Shown here: piece after piece, positions 15,058 to 23,467 of the stretch
Numbering within the stretch: position 1 is the first letter of the stretch
Layout: each line of letters starts with the position of its first letter
Source: DATBLY01 sp963705545
GTDB lineage: Bacteria; Actinomycetota; UBA4738; HRBIN12
Length of the DNA stretch: 64,000 nucleotides
Direction of reading: 5' to 3'
Assembly: GCA_963705545.1 (NCBI GenBank)
Contig: CAVPJX010000005.1
Span: 124,001-188,000, forward strand
Made by a program: the position numbers and the translations under genes
The notes under the pieces: model-generated
The model's input: the letters and a program-made list of their open reading frames with translations, nothing else
Told to the model about the DNA's origin: nothing
Database searches by the model: none

Positions 15058-16347
15058 TCAGGCCAGGAGCCGGTCGAGGTGGACGGCCGCGTCGCGGCCG
15101 CTCGCGACGGCGCCCTCCATCCACCCCGCGCCGTGCTCGGCGATGTCGGATCCGGCGAACGCGAGGTGTCCTTCGGGCCGGCGGAGCTCCTCGAACACGT
15201 CCGACCCGACCGCCTGCCACCAATGGGCCGGGATCGCGAGCCACGTTCCCTTCGCGTACGGGTCCATGACCCAATCATGCCCGTCGCTCGTCAGCACGGT
15301 GGCTTCGGGGACGAACCGGCGGAGCGCATCTTGTACGACGGCACGGTCCGAGGGATCGATCCGTGCCGCCCCCGAGAATCCCATCACGAGCGAGCCCACA
15401 GACGTCTCCTTCAGCGACACGGCGGCCTGGATCGGCACGCCCCATCCCTGCGCCATGAACGACGCCGTCAGGCCCTCGACCACGGCGAGGGTCTTGACCG
15501 TGTCGCCAGCATGGCCGTCCTCGGCGAGATGTCGCTTCCAGCCGCGGAGCCCCGGATCGAACACGACGTCATCCCATACGTTCAGGGGGAGGGCGCATAC
15601 CGCGGCTCGGGCATCGAGCGAGCCCCCACCGGCGAGGTCGATACGCACGGCCGTGGCATCGTGCGAGATACGCGAGACCGGCGATCCGAGACGGAGGTCG
15701 GCACCCACATCGCGAGCGATGGCATCGATCAGCGCGACCGTCCCGTCCGCGAACCGCTCGCCGGTCTGGTGGAAGGCCTCGTCGAACCGGTAGCCGCCCT
15801 CGGCGGCATCGAGGAGGAGTCCGAGCGCGGACATCCTCTCCGGCGACCCGCCGCCCATCGACGCGGCGTACATCAGGAGATAGGCCTGCGCCTCCGCCGG
15901 GATGCCGAGGGCCTCTACCCACCGGCTCACGGAGATGTCCAGGTCGCCGAGCCCTTCCTCCGTGCCGCCCTCCTCGATCCAGCGAGCCACCTGGTCGATC
16001 TGGCCGTCGACCGGCGCGAGGAGCGTCCGGAGCCGGTCGAGGTGGGCGGTCCCCTCGTGACGATCGCCATCGAACACCCAGATCGACCGGGCGGGCTCGA
16101 TGTACGGTTCGACGGCGACGCCGTACCGGTGGATCTCGGCAGCGATCGCTGGCTGCGTCTCGCGGGAGAACCAGGTGCCGCCGTACTCGGCCATCACGCC
16201 GGTTCCGGGGATCTCGCGGTACCACGTCCGGCCTCCCAGGCGGTCGCGCGCCTCAACCAGGATCACGGATCGTCCGCGTTCGCGCAGGTCGCGCGCCGCG
16301 ACGAGGCCCGCGAACCCACCCCCGATCACGACGACGTCGGCGTCCAT
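15058..16347 (-). CDS. Flavin monoamine oxidase family protein
   Basis: FAD-dependent amine oxidase of 429 residues. The dinucleotide motif VVVIGGGFAGLVAARDL is at residues 5-21, followed by EARDRLGGRTW, the second FAD signature. The C-terminal FAD contact LAFAGSDIAEHGAGWMEGA is also present. Such enzymes oxidise primary or secondary amines to imines with O2. TAGGCT on the minus strand (16356-16361) ends 8 nt before ATG, consistent with a leaderless transcript. It is divergent from the second PYROXD2-like gene. Confidence 0.88.
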   Translation of the reverse strand: MDADVVVIGGGFAGLVAARDLRERGRSVILVEARDRLGGRTWYREIPGTGVMAEYGGTWFSRETQPAIAAEIHRYGVAVEPYIEPARSIWVFDGDRHEGTAHLDRLRTLLAPVDGQIDQVARWIEEGGTEEGLGDLDISVSRWVEALGIPAEAQAYLLMYAASMGGGSPERMSALGLLLDAAEGGYRFDEAFHQTGERFADGTVALIDAIARDVGADLRLGSPVSRISHDATAVRIDLAGGGSLDARAAVCALPLNVWDDVVFDPGLRGWKRHLAEDGHAGDTVKTLAVVEGLTASFMAQGWGVPIQAAVSLKETSVGSLVMGFSGAARIDPSDRAVVQDALRRFVPEATVLTSDGHDWVMDPYAKGTWLAIPAHWWQAVGSDVFEELRRPEGHLAFAGSDIAEHGAGWMEGAVASGRDAAVHLDRLLA

Positions 16348-16355
16348 CGTCGCGC

Positions 16356-16422
16356 AGCCTACGTTCCGGCGGCTCGGATCCGCGAGCCCGGTTGGCGGGC
16401 CTGAGCGCCCGGCCGCTACGCT
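16356..16422. promoter_or_regulatory. Divergent pair of leaderless -10 boxes
   Basis: On the minus strand TAGGCT (16356-16361) lies 8 nt before the monoamine oxidase ATG. On the plus strand TACGCT (16417-16422) lies 8 nt before the ATG at 16431. Neither gene has a clear Shine-Dalgarno. No convincing -35 hexamers are visible. Confidence 0.4.
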
Positions 16423-16430
16423 CCCCGGCC

Positions 16431-18071
16431 ATGAGCGCGAGCGAGCACGACGTCGTGATCGTCGGGGGTGGCCACAACGGGCTCGCGTGCGCCGCGTACC
16501 TCGCGAAGGGCGGGCTCGACGTCGCGGTGTTGGAGCGGCGATCGGTCGTGGGCGGCGCCGCCGTGACCGAGGAGCCCTGGCCCGGGTACCGCGTCTCGAC
16601 GGCTTCCTACGTCGTGAGCCTGATGCCGGACCGGATCGTCGAGGAGCTCGAGCTGAAGCGGCACGGGTACGACGTCTCGATCATCACCCCCGACTACTTC
16701 GTGCCGTTCCCGGACGGAACCTCGCTCACCCTGTGGGGGAACGTCGCGCGCGACGTCGAGAGCATCGCCCGCCTGAGCCCGCACGACGCCGAGGCCTACG
16801 TGGCGTTCGATCGGTACTTCGAGCGGGTGGCCGATCTGCTGAAGGCCCTGCTGTTCGTGGTTCCGCCCAACCTGTCGATCCGCGAGATGCCGGCGTGGGC
16901 GCGCACGGCGGGCCGGTTCCGCAAGTGGAGCGGACGCGACGTCGCGGAGCTGGTCCGTCTGTTCACGATGAGCGCGAGCGACTTCCTGGACGAATGGTTC
17001 GAGGACGAGCGGGTGAAGGGCGCGCTCGCGACGCAGGCGATCATCGGGGCGTGGTGCGGCCCGATGACGCCGGGCTCCGCCTACGTCCTGATGCACCACT
17101 GGATCGGCGAGATCGACGGGCACTTCGGTGCGTGGGGGTGGGTGAAGGGCGGGATGGGCGGCGTTTCGGAGGCGATGCGCCGGTCCGCCGAGGCCGCGGG
17201 CGCCAGCGTCCGAACCGACGCGGACGTGCGTCACATCCTGGTGAACTCCTTCGGCCGGGCCGTCGGCGTCGAGCTCGACGACGGGACGCAGGTCCGGGCG
17301 AAGCGGGTCGTGTCGAACGCCCATCCGAAGACGACCTATCTGGACCTGGTCGGGGAGGAGCACCTCCCGGACCAGGTCGTCCGCGACATCCGGCGGTTCC
17401 GCACCCGCAGCGGTTCGATGAAGGTGCACCTGGCGATGTCGGGCCTGCCGGTCTTCCCGAGCTGGGGTCAGCCCGGGGATCCGTACAAAGGCCTGATCGC
17501 GACGTCGCCGTCGATCGAGTACCTCGAGCGGGCCTGGGACGACGCGAAGTACGGACGCGCGAGCGAGCATCCGTACACCGAGGTGGTCTTCCCGACCGCG
17601 CACGAGGACGGCCTCACGCCGGACGGGAAGCACCTCGTGATCGGCTTCAGCCAGTACGGGCCGTTCGAGCTCCGCGAGGGATCCTGGGACACCGAACGCG
17701 AGGCCTACGGTCGACGGGTGATCGGGGAGTTCGAGCGCTACGCCCCGGGGTTCGGTGACCTCGTGGAGGAGATGGAGGTGCTCGCGCCGCCCGACATCGA
17801 GGAGCGCTTCGGGCTCCTCGGGGGGAACATCATGCAGGGCGAGCTCACGCCGGACCAGATGTTCTCGATGCGCCCGATCCCCGGCTACGGGGACTACCGG
17901 ACGCCGGTCGAGGGGCTGTACCTGTGCGGTGGCGGGACGCATCCGGGCGGCGGCGTCATGGGCGTGCCGGGTCGGAACGCCGCGAGCGTCGTGCTGCGCG
18001 ACGCCCGGCGCGTCAGGATGGGGGAGCGCGCCCGCGGCCTCGTCGCGCGCGACGCCGGCGCCCGCCCGTGA
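16431..18071 (+). CDS. PYROXD2/phytoene-dehydrogenase-like FAD oxidoreductase (copy 2)
   Basis: A 546-residue flavoprotein, clear paralogue of the protein at 5345. The FAD motif VVIVGGGHNGLACAAYLA is at residues 7-24, ERRSVVGGAA follows, and the C-terminal contact reads CGGGTHPGGGVMGVPG. ATG 16431 is preferred over an upstream in-frame start because the -10 box at 16417 and the FAD motif both fit. The next gene starts inside its stop codon (GTGA), then an amidase follows in the same way, so the three form an operon. Substrate unknown. Confidence 0.85.
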   Translation: MSASEHDVVIVGGGHNGLACAAYLAKGGLDVAVLERRSVVGGAAVTEEPWPGYRVSTASYVVSLMPDRIVEELELKRHGYDVSIITPDYFVPFPDGTSLTLWGNVARDVESIARLSPHDAEAYVAFDRYFERVADLLKALLFVVPPNLSIREMPAWARTAGRFRKWSGRDVAELVRLFTMSASDFLDEWFEDERVKGALATQAIIGAWCGPMTPGSAYVLMHHWIGEIDGHFGAWGWVKGGMGGVSEAMRRSAEAAGASVRTDADVRHILVNSFGRAVGVELDDGTQVRAKRVVSNAHPKTTYLDLVGEEHLPDQVVRDIRRFRTRSGSMKVHLAMSGLPVFPSWGQPGDPYKGLIATSPSIEYLERAWDDAKYGRASEHPYTEVVFPTAHEDGLTPDGKHLVIGFSQYGPFELREGSWDTEREAYGRRVIGEFERYAPGFGDLVEEMEVLAPPDIEERFGLLGGNIMQGELTPDQMFSMRPIPGYGDYRTPVEGLYLCGGGTHPGGGVMGVPGRNAASVVLRDARRVRMGERARGLVARDAGARP

Positions 18072-18829
18072 ACGCCGACGGCCCTCCGGGCTGGTGGGAG
18101 GGGTTCTTCGAGACGGGCCCTTGGCAGGAGGTCCAGCTCGGATGGTCCACGCTCGAGGATGCCGGCGAGCAGGCCGAGCGGGTGATCCGCGCGCTGTCGT
18201 TGGAGCGGGGCGAGCACGTGCTGGACGTGCCGTGCGGCGATGGACGCCTCGCGATCGAGCTCGCGGAGCGCGGGATCCGGGTGACGGGCCTGGACCTGAC
18301 CGAGCGGTTCCTCGCGGCGGGGCGTGAGCGGGCTGCGGCACGCGGCGTGGAGATCGAGCTCCGCGCCGGCGACATGCGGGAGGCGCTCGGTGTCGAGGGG
18401 CTCGACGCCGCCGTGTGCTTCTGGGGCAGCTTCGGGTACTTCGATGACGACGGGAACCGGCGACAGGCCGCCGCCGTGTCCGGCGCGCTCCGGCCCGGCG
18501 GCCGCTACCTGATCGACACGGTGAGCCTCGAGTCGCTCGCGGCGCACTTCCGGCCGCGCAACTGGTTCGAGGCGGACGGCGTCACGGTCGTGATGGAGAC
18601 GTCGATGAACCTGGGGGACGCGCGCGTCGAGACGACGTGGACCTTCCTGCGGCCCGGCGAGGCGCCGGTCGTGCGGCGATCGTCGATCCGCTGCTACACG
18701 CTCCACGAGCTCACCGACCTGCTCCGGGACGCCGGCTTCGTGGCGTTCACGGCGCTCGACGCCGAGCTCGAGCCGTTCGAGCTGGGCGCCGACCGACTCT
18801 GGCTCGTCGCGACGAAGGGCGAGGGATGA
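18068..18829 (+). CDS. Class I SAM-dependent methyltransferase
   Basis: A 253-residue Rossmann methyltransferase. Motif I is HVLDVPCGDGRLAIELAERG with a following acidic strand end GLDLTERFL; AAVCFWGSFGYF is the motif IV region and LRPGGRYLIDT the motif VI region. The methyl acceptor is not predictable. The GTG start overlaps the stop of the preceding flavoprotein gene by 4 nt, and its own TGA overlaps the amidase ATG, so all three are translationally coupled. Confidence 0.88.
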   Translation: MNADGPPGWWEGFFETGPWQEVQLGWSTLEDAGEQAERVIRALSLERGEHVLDVPCGDGRLAIELAERGIRVTGLDLTERFLAAGRERAAARGVEIELRAGDMREALGVEGLDAAVCFWGSFGYFDDDGNRRQAAAVSGALRPGGRYLIDTVSLESLAAHFRPRNWFEADGVTVVMETSMNLGDARVETTWTFLRPGEAPVVRRSSIRCYTLHELTDLLRDAGFVAFTALDAELEPFELGADRLWLVATKGEG

Positions 18830-20217
18830 TGCTGGCGGAGCTCGCGGGCGCGGTCCGCGAGCGCACGGTCGCGTCGGAGGAGCTCGTCCGTCGTTCGCTC
18901 GAGCGGATCGAACGGCTCGACGGGCCGGTCAACGCCGTCGTCGCGCTCCGTGCGGACGAGGCGCTCGCGGAGGCGCGTGCGCTCGATGCGCGCGGAGCCG
19001 GGGGGAGCGGCGGCGTCCTCGGTGCGCTCGCGGGGCTCCCGCTCTTGGTGAAGGACAACGAGGACGTCGCGGGGATGCGGACCACGTACGGCTCGCTCCT
19101 GTTCGCCGACGCGGCGCCCGCCACGACCGACGCCCTCGCGGTCGCGCGGCTGCGGGCGGCCGGCGCGATCGTGATCGGGAAGACGAACCTTCCCGAGCTC
19201 GCGTTCGAGGGATACACGGACAACCGGGTCTTCGGTCCGACCCGCAACCCCTGGTCCCCGGCATGGTCACCGGGCGGGTCGTCGGGTGGGTCGGGGGCCG
19301 CGCTCGCGATGGGCCTGGCCCCGCTCGCGACGGCGACGGACGGCGGCGGGTCGATCCGGATCCCCGCGGCCTTCTGTGGGCTCATCGGCCTGAAGCCCAC
19401 GAACGGCCTCATCGCACGCGCCCCGATCCCGTCGTGGATCGACCTGTCGACGTCCGGTCCCATGGCGACGAGCGTCGCCGACGTCCGCCTGTTGCTCGAG
19501 GTGCTGCGGGGCCCATCCGCCGGCGACCCGGCGGCGCTGCCCGCGTGGACCCCGCGCGCCGACGCCCGGCCGTCGCGGATCCTCGCCGCGCCGCGCTTCG
19601 TCGACTACGGCCCGCTGCCCGCGGGGGTCGCCGCGTCCTTCGACGCGGCGCTCGCCGGGCTCGCGTCCGCGCTCGGCCTCCCGGTCGAACCGCTCGACGC
19701 GGCGCCGTTCGACGCGCTGTCGGACGACGACTGGTTCCTCCAATGCGCGGTCGAGGAGCTGACGTGGGTCGGGCGCGAACGGATCGAGCGTGAGGCCGAC
19801 CGCCTGTCGCACGCGGCCGCGATCTTCCGGATCGGCGCCCGGGCCACGGTCGACGACTACCTCGCCGCCCGCCGCCGGCGTTTCGCCTACACGCGGATGC
19901 TGGACGAGCTGCTCGCGGGCGACGCCGTGATCGCGACCCCGACGATGTGCGTCGAGGGGTTCGACGCCGAAGGTCGGATGCCCGGCGCCGCGGATGCCGG
20001 CACGCCCGCCGATGCGTACAACACGCAGATCCAGAACCTGACCGGGCACCCGGCGATCTCGCTGCCGGCGGGGATCTCGGCGAACGGCGTGCCGTTCGGC
20101 CTGCAGCTCACGGGGCCGCGCTTCGCCGACGACGTGCTCCTCGGGATCGCCGGCCGCTGGGAGGCCGTACGGCCGTGGCCGCTCGCGGCGCCCGGCTACG
20201 AGCCGTTCGACCGCTGA
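18826..20217 (+). CDS. Amidase (amidase signature family)
   Basis: Serine amidase of 463 residues. The Ser-cisSer-Lys triad is visible: Lys76 (LLVKDNED), Ser152 in PGGSSGGSG and nucleophile Ser176 in DGGGSIRIPA. GatA is unlikely because gatB and gatC are absent. The substrate may be a product of the adjacent oxidoreductase or methyltransferase, but this is inference. ATG 18826 overlaps the methyltransferase stop; ATG 18829 is an equally plausible second start. Confidence 0.9.
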   Translation: MMLAELAGAVRERTVASEELVRRSLERIERLDGPVNAVVALRADEALAEARALDARGAGGSGGVLGALAGLPLLVKDNEDVAGMRTTYGSLLFADAAPATTDALAVARLRAAGAIVIGKTNLPELAFEGYTDNRVFGPTRNPWSPAWSPGGSSGGSGAALAMGLAPLATATDGGGSIRIPAAFCGLIGLKPTNGLIARAPIPSWIDLSTSGPMATSVADVRLLLEVLRGPSAGDPAALPAWTPRADARPSRILAAPRFVDYGPLPAGVAASFDAALAGLASALGLPVEPLDAAPFDALSDDDWFLQCAVEELTWVGRERIEREADRLSHAAAIFRIGARATVDDYLAARRRRFAYTRMLDELLAGDAVIATPTMCVEGFDAEGRMPGAADAGTPADAYNTQIQNLTGHPAISLPAGISANGVPFGLQLTGPRFADDVLLGIAGRWEAVRPWPLAAPGYEPFDR

Positions 20218-20220
20218 GGC

Positions 20221-21027
20221 TCACCCGATCGCGAGATCGCGCCGCTCGAAGGCCCACACCGCGCCGACCACCGCGACCACGACGATCGCGAGCAGGGCCG
20301 CCAGGTGATCCGGAGCCACGCCGTTGCGCAGCGGGACGGACCCGTTCGCGTAGTAGAACGGCGACAGCACCTTCATCCACGCGGTCGCGTCGGCGAGCGG
20401 CGCGAGCCCGTTCAGCAGGAACGCGACGACCGCGACGGACGTCGTGAGGCCGATCGCGAGGCCCTTGCGCCCGCGCAGGCAGCCGACCGCGAGGGCGATC
20501 GCCCCGAACCCGAGCGCGAACACGTACTGGTGCAGCGTCGCGGCCAGCAGGTCCACGGGCGAGACCGTCAGCCCCACGGGGCGGCCCGTGGCGATCAGCC
20601 CCACGTACAGGACGGCCGCGAGCGCCGCCAGGCCGGTGGCGATCGCCCAGAACTTCTGTAGGACCACGGTCCGGCGCGTCACCGGCGTTGCGAGGAGCAG
20701 CTCGAGCGTGCCCTTCTCCTCTTCGCCGGCGATCGCGCGCGCGCCCGCGCCGATCGCGAAGACGAGGAAGACGATCGCGCCGTTCCCGGCGAAGACCTGG
20801 CTGTTCAGGTAGCCGATCGGCGAGGTGATGTCCGTCTCGGTCCCGATGAAGAGGTTGCGTAAGGACTCGGGGATCTGGTCCAGGTAGTCCTGCAGCTCGG
20901 TCGCGCTGTCCTTCAGGCTCGGGTAGAAGGCGATCGTGATCGCGATGAACAGCACGATCCCGATCGCCCACCACAGCAGCGCCCGTCGCTGTTCCCACAG
21001 CGACTTCCGGAAGACGTCACGGAGCAT
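20221..21027 (-). CDS. ABC-2 type transporter permease
   Basis: Integral membrane subunit of an ABC exporter, 268 residues with about six hydrophobic segments. The N-terminus WEQRRALLWWAIGIVLFIA is a first helix, and the loop ARAIAGEEEKGTLELLLATP is the coupling motif of ABC-2 permeases. It overlaps its ATPase gene by 11 nt. Exported substrate unknown; such pairs often serve drug, lipid or bacteriocin efflux. Confidence 0.87.
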   Translation of the reverse strand: MLRDVFRKSLWEQRRALLWWAIGIVLFIAITIAFYPSLKDSATELQDYLDQIPESLRNLFIGTETDITSPIGYLNSQVFAGNGAIVFLVFAIGAGARAIAGEEEKGTLELLLATPVTRRTVVLQKFWAIATGLAALAAVLYVGLIATGRPVGLTVSPVDLLAATLHQYVFALGFGAIALAVGCLRGRKGLAIGLTTSVAVVAFLLNGLAPLADATAWMKVLSPFYYANGSVPLRNGVAPDHLAALLAIVVVAVVGAVWAFERRDLAIG

Positions 21028-21946
21028 CGGACGGTCCTTCCGTGGGCGCCTCAGGCGCCTCGCCGAAGCCGCCGTAGAACGCGAGGAAGATCTCCTCCAG
21101 CGTCGGTTTCTCGCTGACGAGGTCGATGACGTGCGCGGCGGCGAGCGCCTTCACGAGCGGGTCCAGGCCGCCCACCACCCGGCAGCGCACGACGCTGCCG
21201 TCCACCACCAGGTCGCGGACCCCCTCGAGCGCTCGCAGCGCTGCGACCGGCGGATCGCCGGCGAAGCGCACCTCGACCGTCCGCACCGCCCGCTCGGTCA
21301 GGTCGCGGACGGCGGCCACCTCGACGATGCGACCCTCGCGGATGATCCCCACGCGGTCGCACATCCGCTCCACCTCGGGCAGGACGTGCGAGGAGAGCAG
21401 CACGGTCCGCCCTTGGTCGCGGACCTCGTCCACCATCTCGAAGAAGGTCCGCTGCACGAGCGGATCGAGCCCCTGCGTGGGCTCGTCGAGGATCAGCAGC
21501 TCCGGGCGGTGCATGAAGGCTTGGACCAGGGCGACCTTCTGGCGGTTGCCGTGGGACAGGCGATCGATCCGGATCGTCGGGTCCAGGTCGATCCGCTCGG
21601 CCAGGCGGTCGGCCTCGGTCCGGTCCGTGACGCCGCGGAGGTTGCCGAGGTACGCGAACAGCTCGTGGCCGGTCATCTTGTCGTACAGGGCCACGTCGCC
21701 GGGGACGAAGCCGACGCGCCCGTGGATCGCGGGCGCGTCCCGGTTCGCGTCCAGGTCGAAGATCCGTGCGCTCCCCGACGTCGGGCGGATGAAGTCGAGG
21801 AGGGTCCGGATCGTGGTCGTCTTGCCGGCCCCGTTCGGACCGAGGAAGCCGAAGACCTCGCCCGCCTCGACCTCGAACGAGACGTCCACGATGCCGCGAC
21901 TGGTCCCGTACCACTTCGTGAGGCGATCGGTGGCGACGATGCTCAC
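21017..21946 (-). CDS. ABC transporter ATP-binding protein (ABC-2 partner)
   Basis: Nucleotide-binding subunit of 309 residues. Walker A GPNGAGKTTT begins near residue 36, the signature segment is LSHGNRQKVALVQAF, Walker B is LLILDEPTQGLDP, and the H-loop is LLSSHVLPEV. The signature reads LSHGN rather than LSGGQ, a common variant in this subfamily. A C-terminal extension of about 90 residues follows, as in DrrA-like exporters. It drives the permease encoded directly downstream. Confidence 0.9.
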   Translation of the reverse strand: MSIVATDRLTKWYGTSRGIVDVSFEVEAGEVFGFLGPNGAGKTTTIRTLLDFIRPTSGSARIFDLDANRDAPAIHGRVGFVPGDVALYDKMTGHELFAYLGNLRGVTDRTEADRLAERIDLDPTIRIDRLSHGNRQKVALVQAFMHRPELLILDEPTQGLDPLVQRTFFEMVDEVRDQGRTVLLSSHVLPEVERMCDRVGIIREGRIVEVAAVRDLTERAVRTVEVRFAGDPPVAALRALEGVRDLVVDGSVVRCRVVGGLDPLVKALAAAHVIDLVSEKPTLEEIFLAFYGGFGEAPEAPTEGPSDAP

Positions 21947-21974
21947 GTCGGCGCGTCCCCCGCCGGTCGTTCGG

Positions 21975-23399
21975 TCACGGGCCGAGGTTGTAGCCGAGGC
22001 GCCGCGGGAGCCTGGCCACGAAGTCCACGATCGGGCTGACCTCCTCGCCGCGGTCCTCCTGTTGGTCCTTGTGCCAGATCGCCTTGTTCGCCACGAACGC
22101 GCCGGGGGAGCGCACCGGCTCGGGCGGGAAGCGTAGCGGCGCCTCGGTCACGATGGGCAGCGAGAAGAGCTCCGGCTCGTCGACGGCGAGGGTCTTCGCG
22201 GCGAGGATCCGGCCGCCCAGGTGCGACGGGCCGACGCCGTTGCCCGTGTAGCCGAGGCCGTAGTGGACGTTGCCCTTCTCGAGCGAGCCGAAGAACGGCA
22301 GGTGATGACCGGCCACGTCGATCGGACCGCCCCATCCAGCCTCGATCGGCACGTCGGCGAACGTGGGGAGCATCCGCCGGAGGTCCTCGACGGCCACCGC
22401 CACGCCGCGCTCGTCCCACGCGAAGCGCGGCCCGATCCGCCGGGCCAGGCCTGGCTGGAGGCCGCCGACCCCGAACGCGATCCGGCCGTCTGGGGTCGTC
22501 CTCAGGTAGTGGAGCGCCGCACGGTGGTCCCACACCCCGACGCCGTTCGTCCAGTGGATCGCCTCGAGCCGCTCGGGGGCCGGAGCCGTGAGCGCGATGT
22601 AGCTGCCGCGGACCGTGAGCAGCCGATGGAAGCGCTTCCAGGTCGCCGCCCAGGCGTTCAGGGCGATCACGGCAGCCCCGGCCCGCACCTGCCCGCCGGG
22701 GGTCTCGACGATCGACGGCGAGCCCGCGCCGAAGCGCGTGACCGGCGTCCGTTCGAAGATCCGCACGCCTCGCTCCAGCAGGACGCGACGGAGCCCGCGC
22801 GCCAGGCGTGCCGGCTGCACGGTGGCGCCGTTCGGCGTGTAGACACCCCCGTGGACGGTCGGTGAATCGAGCATCGCGCGCGCGGTCTCGCGGTCGAGCA
22901 CCCGGAAGAGGTCGTGCACGCCCAGCCGCTCGGCCGCCATGATCGTGCTCCCCCAGTACCCGATCTGCGCTTCCGAGCTCGCGACCCCCAGATCGCCGTC
23001 GGGACGGAACCACGCGTCGATCGCGTGGTCCTCGCAGAAGCGGCCGATCGCGCGGACGCTCTCCTCGCCCGCGTTGCACAGCGAGAGCGTGGACCCGTCG
23101 CCGAAGCGGCGGCAGAGTTCGGCCATCCCGCTCCACCAGCTGTTCACGAAGCCGCCGTTGCGACCGGACGGTCCGCCTCCGCAGATGTCCTGCTCCAGCA
23201 GGACGACATCGAGGTCGGGCTCGCGCTCTTTCAAGGACCACGCGGTCCACAAGCCGGTGTAGCCGCCGCCGAGGATCGCGACGTCCGCGGAGGTGTCGGC
23301 GCCGAGCGGCGGCGCCGGCTCGCCCGGGTCGGCGGCGAGCGCCTCGCGGAGCCACCAGCTCCGTCCGGCGTCGGTCGGGATGTCGGATCGCGTGACCAT
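21975..23399 (-). CDS. FAD-dependent amine oxidoreductase (PuuB/DAO-like)
   Basis: D-amino-acid-oxidase-fold flavoenzyme of 474 residues. FAD motif ADVAILGGGYTGLWTAWSL is at about residues 38-56, then VVLLEQDICGGGPSGRNGGF, the signature of gamma-glutamylputrescine oxidase and related enzymes. The C-terminal GLGYTGNGVGPSHLGG closes the FAD site. AAGGAG lies just before the ATG. The tail after residue 400 (FPPEPVRSPGAFVANKAI) matches PuuB-like proteins of actinobacteria. Substrate is probably a secondary amine or polyamine derivative. Confidence 0.82.
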   Translation of the reverse strand: MVTRSDIPTDAGRSWWLREALAADPGEPAPPLGADTSADVAILGGGYTGLWTAWSLKEREPDLDVVLLEQDICGGGPSGRNGGFVNSWWSGMAELCRRFGDGSTLSLCNAGEESVRAIGRFCEDHAIDAWFRPDGDLGVASSEAQIGYWGSTIMAAERLGVHDLFRVLDRETARAMLDSPTVHGGVYTPNGATVQPARLARGLRRVLLERGVRIFERTPVTRFGAGSPSIVETPGGQVRAGAAVIALNAWAATWKRFHRLLTVRGSYIALTAPAPERLEAIHWTNGVGVWDHRAALHYLRTTPDGRIAFGVGGLQPGLARRIGPRFAWDERGVAVAVEDLRRMLPTFADVPIEAGWGGPIDVAGHHLPFFGSLEKGNVHYGLGYTGNGVGPSHLGGRILAAKTLAVDEPELFSLPIVTEAPLRFPPEPVRSPGAFVANKAIWHKDQQEDRGEEVSPIVDFVARLPRRLGYNLGP

Positions 23400-23467
23400 C
23401 GGCTCCTTCCGGTTGGTACCGTGGCGGGCCTCATCCTGCCACAGCCTCCGGGAGGTTCCGTTCCGAC

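Noticed and set aside
18826..20217. GatA subunit of the tRNA amidotransferase
   Set aside because: No gatB or gatC nearby, and the gene is coupled to a methyltransferase and a flavoprotein; general amidase is the safer call.
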